A stretch of DNA of 56,361 nt from Nostoc sp. WHI. GTDB lineage: Bacteria; Cyanobacteriota; Cyanobacteriia; Cyanobacteriales; Nostocaceae. The stretch covers positions 1-56,361 of the forward strand of contig NZ_WBKM01000121.1 in assembly GCF_015714725.1 (NCBI RefSeq), written 5' to 3'. The notes below the pieces were generated by a model that was not told where the DNA came from, did not search any database, and saw nothing but the letters and a program-made list of their open reading frames with translations. This document shows, in pieces, positions 51,480 to 56,361 of this stretch (position 1 is its first letter; every line of letters begins with the position of its first letter). Position numbers and translations under genes: made by a program.

Positions 51480-52670
51480 ATGCTTGTTTTTGAGTTTAAA
51501 GCTTATGGGAAGTCAGCGCAGTTCACAGCAATAGATGATGCGATTCGGACTGCAAAGTTTATTCGTAATAGCTGTATTCGGTTATGGATGGATGTTTTAG
51601 GCACGGGTAAAAACGATTTGCAGAAATACTGTGCTGTACTTGCGGCTAACTTTCCGTTTGCTAATGAACTCAACTCAATGGCTCGACAAGCTAGTGCCGA
51701 ACGAGCATGGTCGTCTATCTCTCGGTTTTATGACAACTGCAAGAAAGGTATTCCTGGTTTAAAAGGTTATCCTCAGTTCCAGAAAGATTGTCGTTCTGTC
51801 GAATACAAAACGTCAGGATGGAAGCTTGCAGATAATCGAAAATCTATCACCTTTACTGACAAAAAAGGTATCGGACGATTAAAACTCAAAGGTACTCGTG
51901 ACTTGCACTTCTATCAAATTAACCAAATAAAACGGGTGAGGTTGGTAAAACGTGCCGATGGTGTATATATTCAATTTTGCATTGATGTAGACCGTTCTGA
52001 AAATATAGAACCAACTGGTAATACAGTTGGGCTGGATGTCGGTTTGAAGGAATACTACACCGACTCTGACGGCGTAGTAATTGAGAATCCTAAGTTTCTG
52101 CGTAAAGGCGAAAAAGTTCTTAAGCGTTCACATTGTCGTGTTTCCAGAAAAGTGAAAGGCTCAAAAAACAGAGGCAAGGCAAGACAGATTTTAGGAAAAC
52201 GCCACCTCAAAATAAGTAGGCAACGTAAAGACCATGCTGTGAAATTAGCACGGTGCGTAGTTCAGTCTAACGACTTGATAGCCTATGAAGACTTGAGGAT
52301 TAAAAACATGGTGAAAAATCATTGTTTAGCCAAGTCCATTAATGACGCATCTTGGTATCAGTTCCGTGTCTGGGTTGAGTACTTCGGTAAAGTATTTAAG
52401 CGCGTCACGGTTGCGGTTAATCCGCAATACAGTAGCCAGGAATGCTCTAGCTGCGGTGAAGTTGTTAAGAAAACTTTATCTACCAGGACACACGTATGTT
52501 TGTGCGGTTGTGTAATGGATCGTAATGAAAACGCAGCGAGAAATATCCTTAGTCGAGGATTGGGTACCGTAGGGCATACGGGAACCTTTGCACTAGATGC
52601 AAGTAACGCTTGGGGAGATGAAACCCCTACTCCAGTTGGTGAAAACCTGCTTGAGCAAGTTTTGTCATAG
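51480..52670 (+). CDS. tnpB: TnpB RNA-guided nuclease, apparently intact
   Basis: A 396-residue protein. N-terminal wedge/recognition part with IRTAKFIRNSCIRLWMD, ASAERAWSSISRFYDN; RuvC-like catalytic residues in VGLDVGLKEYYTD (Asp), IAYEDLRIKNMVKN (Glu) and MDRNENAARNIL (Asp); zinc finger with CSSCGEVV and CLCGCVMD. All key residues are present. TnpB proteins cut DNA guided by an RNA from the right end of their own element and help it persist. The start has AGAGGTGG upstream. TnpA is absent. Only 45 percent or less similar by eye to the relic at 33897. Confidence 0.93.
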   Translation: MLVFEFKAYGKSAQFTAIDDAIRTAKFIRNSCIRLWMDVLGTGKNDLQKYCAVLAANFPFANELNSMARQASAERAWSSISRFYDNCKKGIPGLKGYPQFQKDCRSVEYKTSGWKLADNRKSITFTDKKGIGRLKLKGTRDLHFYQINQIKRVRLVKRADGVYIQFCIDVDRSENIEPTGNTVGLDVGLKEYYTDSDGVVIENPKFLRKGEKVLKRSHCRVSRKVKGSKNRGKARQILGKRHLKISRQRKDHAVKLARCVVQSNDLIAYEDLRIKNMVKNHCLAKSINDASWYQFRVWVEYFGKVFKRVTVAVNPQYSSQECSSCGEVVKKTLSTRTHVCLCGCVMDRNENAARNILSRGLGTVGHTGTFALDASNAWGDETPTPVGENLLEQVLS

Positions 52671-52712
52671 ATCCAAGAATCCCCGTCTCTTTAGAGCGGG
52701 GAGTGTCAAAAC
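52600..52712 (+). ncRNA. candidate omega/reRNA at the right end of the tnpB element
   Basis: In this class the guide RNA comes from the end of tnpB and the right end. Here CCCCG, one bulged T, CTCT, TT, AGAG, CGGGG (52681-52701) forms a stable stem, followed by AGTGTCAA. The relic at 34846-34880 has the same design. The guide would begin just after the element end near 52710. Boundaries are inferred. Confidence 0.45.
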
Positions 52713-53457
<745 letters not shown>

Positions 53458-53598
53458 GGGTTAGGCGCCTCAACGATAAATCTCTTGCAAGAGTTACTGA
53501 TGTTGAAAAAATAGAAGCAGCGCATCTAGGGGATATAATCTCCTCATACTATCTATGTTTTTTCAAGATACTTTGACAAAAAGCCTAATTTCATAACA

Positions 53599-53632
53599 AA
53601 GCAGGAACATAAGATTGACTGTGTTCCTGCTT
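53599..53632. terminator. hairpin after the ferredoxin gene
   Basis: AAGCAGGAACA (53599-53609) pairs perfectly with TGTTCCTGCTT (53622-53632), loop of 12. It lies 140 bases after the petF stop and is followed by CTGCTTCATT. It is the best terminator candidate in the region. Confidence 0.55.
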
Positions 53633-53832
53633 CTGCTTCATTGATATATTTATTGAGTTAATACATTAAGAGCCAAGATAAATAAATGTCCTGACTATTG
53701 AACTCTAGTATGAGAAGTCTAGGGGCTTTTATGCTTTTCTTTGTCGGCCAACAATTATATAATTAAAGCTTATCGTTATATAAGCAATTAGATTTCATTA
53801 CTAATCGGGATCATTGCCCCCTCCATTGTAGG
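53633..53832. other. intergenic, no gene seen
   Basis: AT-rich, with no supported frame. The palindromic element begins at 53833. Confidence 0.3.
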
Positions 53833-54116
53833 CTACCGTGTACACACAAGTCATCGAATTACCCGAAATCCTTGGAAAACCTCACCCTGTCCTGGCAGAC
53901 ATCCCTCTCCACAAGTCATCGAATTACCCGAAATCCTTGGAAAACCTCACCCTGTCCTGGCGGACATCCCTCTCCACAAGTCATCGAATTACCCGAAATC
54001 CTTGGAAAACCTCACCCTGTCCTGGCGGACATCCCTCTCCTTACTAAGGAGAGGGACAGGTTTTGCGTAGCATAACCAGGGTGAGGTTTTAGGAAAGACT
54101 TGTGTGTACACGGTAG
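53833..54116. repeat. palindromic element with internal 65-bp triplication
   Basis: CTACCGTGTACACACAAGTC (53833-53852) is perfectly mirrored by GACTTGTGTGTACACGGTAG (54097-54116). Three 65-bp units start at 53846, 53911 and 53976. The right arm (54041-54096) is the inverted partner of one unit (GGAGAGGG, CCAGGGTGAGGTTTT against AAAACCTCACCCTG, CCCTCTCC). The original element was probably about 155 bases before one unit tripled. Related ends occur at 32806-33008. Confidence 0.85.
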
Positions 54117-54245
54117 GTTAAAAAGGGGGAACCGGAATCAAAGTCTCCCAATTTATCGGGAGATTTAGAGGGATCTAAAACTTTTGATACCGACAAGAGG
54201 ACTTTTCAAACATCCTCTAAAGATGCAACTTGAATAGTGAATAGC
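54117..54245. other. short gap after the SpoIID gene
   Basis: Contains a TCTCCC-AATTTATC-GGGAGA hairpin near 54145-54164, a possible terminator for the minus-strand SpoIID/LytB gene. No gene. Confidence 0.4.
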
Positions 54246-55835
54246 TTAGAGCTTAATCTCCTCACTGAGAACTTGAATCTGAGTACCGGGATAGTAAAAT
54301 TGCAGAATTTTCGGACTCGACCAACCTAATTTAGCTAAATTTTGAGCGCCAGTTTGACTCAAGCCTACTCCATGTCCTAATCCACCACCAATAAAGGCGT
54401 ATCCCCACAGTTCTGATTTGCCTTTATTCAAAGGTTCTATGTAAAAAAGCGTGCTTGTAGGAGCGGCAAAGGCACTGCGAACTTCGTCTTTGTGAAGAAT
54501 AAAGGTACTGTTATCCGTTTTAACTGCAAGTTCGAGGATACGTCCACTTTGGCTTCGCTTAACTACTGCCATAGCCTGAATTGTTTTAAATTTGCCATGC
54601 GGACTACTTTTCACCAGCAAAAACTTCTGCAAGTCCTTGGTAATATCCTTTAACGGGGTTTCCTTGTGCCAACGAAACATATCCCACTTGCTTTCATTAA
54701 ATCCTTGTTGCCTATTAATAAACTTTTGGAAGTTCTTTTCATCTGCTAAACTCTGCTTAGACAAGTTCCAAAAATTAGTCGCAGCATCCAGTACAGGGCG
54801 GAGATAAGGACGATCTTCACCATTCCAGACATCGCTGAAAGAGGCGGTAACGCCGCCAGTAGTAGAAGAATACAGGGCATCTACTAGCTGGTCTTTATAA
54901 GTTAGTACCCTGCCTCTAGTTGAAGCGATCGCTCGGTCTGTTTTGGCAGCTGCTCCATTCAGCCCATAATAAACTTGGCAGTGAGTGTCAGCACATAACT
55001 GATAGTTATCTGCGGCAAACCTGCGTAAATTTCTCAAGGCATAAGTGCGGGCGAGAATTGCCTGGGCTTCTAGCGCTGCTGCTGGTGCATCCGTGCCTAT
55101 TTCGTAAGGTACAACTCCACGCAAATAAGTTTCTAAGGGTACTTGATTAACTAGAGTGTATGTGCCATAGGCATTTGACTGCAAATTCAGTCGCCCTGCA
55201 TAAAGACGAGCATTCTCTGATTTTTCGGTTTTATTCACCCGAATCAAGTTTTTATCAGTGCTGATTTCTAAACCATTCTGGCTGTAGCGCTTGCCATCCA
55301 CCACCAAACTCACGCGCGGCACTTGTTTTAAAATCTTAGTATCAAGATATACTTTTTCTTGAGTAGCAGCTTGGATGTTCTGCAATAACAAGCGTCGCAG
55401 TAAAGGAGTGCTGTAAACATCCCGTTTCGCCCAAACCTGCCAGCGTTCTGGCTGGGCTATTTCTACCTTCATTCCTTGAGAACGCCATTTGTTAGCGCTG
55501 TCTTCCGCAGTTTCAAAAGTACGGTATGTGCCTAAAACTATCACTTCTTCAACTGCTGCCTGGGGTAAAGCTTGCATGAGAGTTTCCAGCTTTACAGGAT
55601 TTTTAGTAACCAGGACTTGCTGCTTGTTGCCCGTTTTAAATTTTAGTTTTAAGCGATCGCCTTTTGTTGGTTCCAGTTGCAGCTTGGCTGTGGGTTGTTC
55701 GCCAAATCGCTGCACAATCCCAATTTTCAGTTCTACATCCCGGATGTCGCTCTTAGGCCCTGATGCAGCAGTCAGTCCCAAAAGGCAAAATGTTGTCAGT
55801 ACAGTGTAGGAAAAACGCCAAAACGAAAATTTCAT
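54246..55835 (-). CDS. SpoIID/LytB-domain protein
   Basis: About 529 residues with an N-terminal signal peptide (SFWRFSYTVLTTFCLLGLTAASG). An N-terminal region of about 190 residues (SPOR-like: VIVLGTYRTFETAEDSANKWRSQGMKVEIAQPERW) precedes the SpoIID/LytB domain: PLETYLRGVVPYEIGTDAPAAALEAQAILARTYALRN, CHCQVYYGLNGAAAKTDRAIASTRGRVLTYKDQLVDALYSSTTGG and GGGLGHGVGLSQTGAQNLAKLGWSSPKILQFYYPGTQI. SpoIID enzymes are lytic transglycosylases acting on denuded glycan strands; here it is probably a cell-wall factor. ATG 55835 has GAGG 6 bases upstream; the start at 55913 is an alternative. Confidence 0.88.
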   Translation of the reverse strand: MKFSFWRFSYTVLTTFCLLGLTAASGPKSDIRDVELKIGIVQRFGEQPTAKLQLEPTKGDRLKLKFKTGNKQQVLVTKNPVKLETLMQALPQAAVEEVIVLGTYRTFETAEDSANKWRSQGMKVEIAQPERWQVWAKRDVYSTPLLRRLLLQNIQAATQEKVYLDTKILKQVPRVSLVVDGKRYSQNGLEISTDKNLIRVNKTEKSENARLYAGRLNLQSNAYGTYTLVNQVPLETYLRGVVPYEIGTDAPAAALEAQAILARTYALRNLRRFAADNYQLCADTHCQVYYGLNGAAAKTDRAIASTRGRVLTYKDQLVDALYSSTTGGVTASFSDVWNGEDRPYLRPVLDAATNFWNLSKQSLADEKNFQKFINRQQGFNESKWDMFRWHKETPLKDITKDLQKFLLVKSSPHGKFKTIQAMAVVKRSQSGRILELAVKTDNSTFILHKDEVRSAFAAPTSTLFYIEPLNKGKSELWGYAFIGGGLGHGVGLSQTGAQNLAKLGWSSPKILQFYYPGTQIQVLSEEIKL

Positions 55836-56028
55836 GGCTGCCTCATTCTGCCCCTTGATGCGGCGTTGGAGCTGATTTTCCAATTGCTTTTTAGTTCGGT
55901 GTTTTTGTCGCATGAATGCTCCAATGATACCATTACCAGTTTTGCTCCAAACATTAGTTGCAAAATGAAGTCATAATGACTATGATTTAGCTAGAGACAC
56001 AAAACAGAAATAGTTGGATAAACTTTTT

Positions 56029-56292
56029 ATGGTCAGAGTCCAATCGATTCCATTAAACCAAATTAAACGGCCGTTGCCCCGTGCAAACGATCCAAATAAA
56101 GTGCAAGCTTTAATGGAATCGATTGCGGAGATTGGGCAGCAAGAACCCATTGATGTCCTAGAAGTAGATGGACAATATTATGGCTTTTCTGGTTGCCATC
56201 GGTATGAAGCTTGCCAGCGTTTAGGCAAAGAAACCATTTTAGCCAGAGTCCGTAAAGCTAACCGCAGCGTTTTGAAGATGCACTTGGCATAG
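56029..56292 (+). CDS. srx: sulfiredoxin
   Basis: An 87-residue ParB/Srx-fold protein: MVRVQSIPLNQIKRPLPRANDPNKVQALMESIAEIGQQEPIDVLEVDGQYYGFSGCHRYEACQRLG. The catalytic cysteine is in F-S-G-C-H-R, the Srx signature. It repairs over-oxidised 2-Cys peroxiredoxin using ATP and thiols. The start at 56029 fits the family; the TTG at 56014 adds five odd residues. It is divergent from the SpoIID/LytB gene. Confidence 0.93.
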   Translation: MVRVQSIPLNQIKRPLPRANDPNKVQALMESIAEIGQQEPIDVLEVDGQYYGFSGCHRYEACQRLGKETILARVRKANRSVLKMHLA

Positions 56293-56330
56293 AGAGTGGC
56301 GAGCCGGGGGACAAGGAGAATAACCTACCT

Positions 56331-56361
56331 ATGCCCAATGCCCAATGCCCAATGCCCAATA
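56331..56361. repeat. ATGCCCA heptamer repeats at window end
   Basis: Four perfect ATGCCCA units run to the edge, so the array continues beyond the window. Typical heptanucleotide repeat of filamentous cyanobacteria. Confidence 0.85.

Larger units (their letters stand above)
51320..52712 (+). mobile_element. IS200/IS605-type element carrying tnpB only
   Basis: The element comprises tnpB with flanking structured ends. Left of the gene are hairpins CCCAC-GTTTCTAGTA-GTGGG (51327-51345) and CAACT-ACTTTACCGAAA-AGTTG (51367-51387), then AAAGCC.. GGCTTT. Right of the gene is the hairpin at 52681-52701. There is no tnpA transposase, so the element depends on one in trans. Exact left boundary not determined. 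Confidence 0.7.

Noticed and set aside
53846..54040. Three 65-bp repeats as a possible CRISPR array
   Set aside because: The units are contiguous without unique spacers, lie inside a palindromic element, and no cas gene is present.
53838..54075. Two frames of 67-69 codons reading repeated PHPVLADIP-like segments
   Set aside because: The 65-bp unit is not a multiple of three, so each unit is read in a new frame; the proteins have no continuity.

Overview
The window looks like the chromosome of a filamentous, nitrogen-fixing, probably heterocyst-forming cyanobacterium (Nostocales). The evidence is frequent HIP1 octamers (GCGATCGC), heptanucleotide tandem repeats (runs of CTCCCCA, GTCATTA and ATGCCCA type), many small palindromic elements, and cyanobacterial genes: nifP-nifV-nifZ-nifT, gap2, ictB, bvdR, sulfiredoxin, plant-type ferredoxin, a thylakoid-lumen cyclophilin and a cyanoexosortase B locus. 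About 65 protein genes are supported. I saw no rRNA, tRNA or CRISPR array.

Region by region. 1-5.2 kb is accessory DNA: a HEAT-repeat gene entering from the left with near-identical 102-bp repeats, a small overlapping gene pair (DUF6888/DUF6887-like), an intact HicA-HicB toxin-antitoxin pair, relics of further hicA, HEAT and WD40 genes, a secreted sorbosone-dehydrogenase-like beta-propeller protein and a Phd-like antitoxin. 5.2-11.8 kb holds a type II NADH dehydrogenase and the nif accessory cluster (serine acetyltransferase NifP, two small conserved ORFs, homocitrate synthase NifV, NifZ, NifT, then a thioredoxin-like [2Fe-2S] protein). 12-18.7 kb is again accessory: a GT-C-like membrane protein, three Uma2 nucleases, a RelE/ParE-type toxin with antitoxin, an orphan antitoxin, an acyltransferase and a 42-bp tandem repeat. 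18.9-33.8 kb is mostly housekeeping: proS, a GerMN protein, an ArsR regulator, accB, efp, a lumenal cyclophilin, two tandem Uma2 copies, thiL, gap2, nadD, murC, murB, ybaB/ebfC and a low-molecular-weight tyrosine phosphatase. 33.9-40.3 kb has a decayed TnpB gene, a LuxR-type response regulator, smpB, a WGxxGxxG protein, ictB and a GAF-histidine-kinase-like protein whose H-box histidine is glutamine.

40.9-48.4 kb is an envelope and exopolysaccharide locus, all on the plus strand: a DegT-type sugar aminotransferase, cyanoexosortase B, its associated protein, a Wza-like export protein and a Wzc-like chain-length/ATPase protein. A decayed gene fragment with a VPEPS-hydrophobic-basic tail (PEP-CTERM-like, the signal exosortases recognise) lies just downstream of it. 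48.5-56.3 kb holds a rhomboid protease, map, bvdR, an intact stand-alone TnpB element, a [2Fe-2S] ferredoxin, a SpoIID/LytB protein and sulfiredoxin.

The strongest general theme is invasion by short palindromic repeats, including in-frame insertions inside murB and tnpB and probable additions to the 5' ends of nifP and the acyltransferase gene. The best candidates for less-described biology are the DUF6888/DUF6887-HicAB cassette, the cyanoexosortase B locus with its PEP-CTERM relic, and these protein-tolerated repeats. All family assignments are from memory of motifs; no searches were run.
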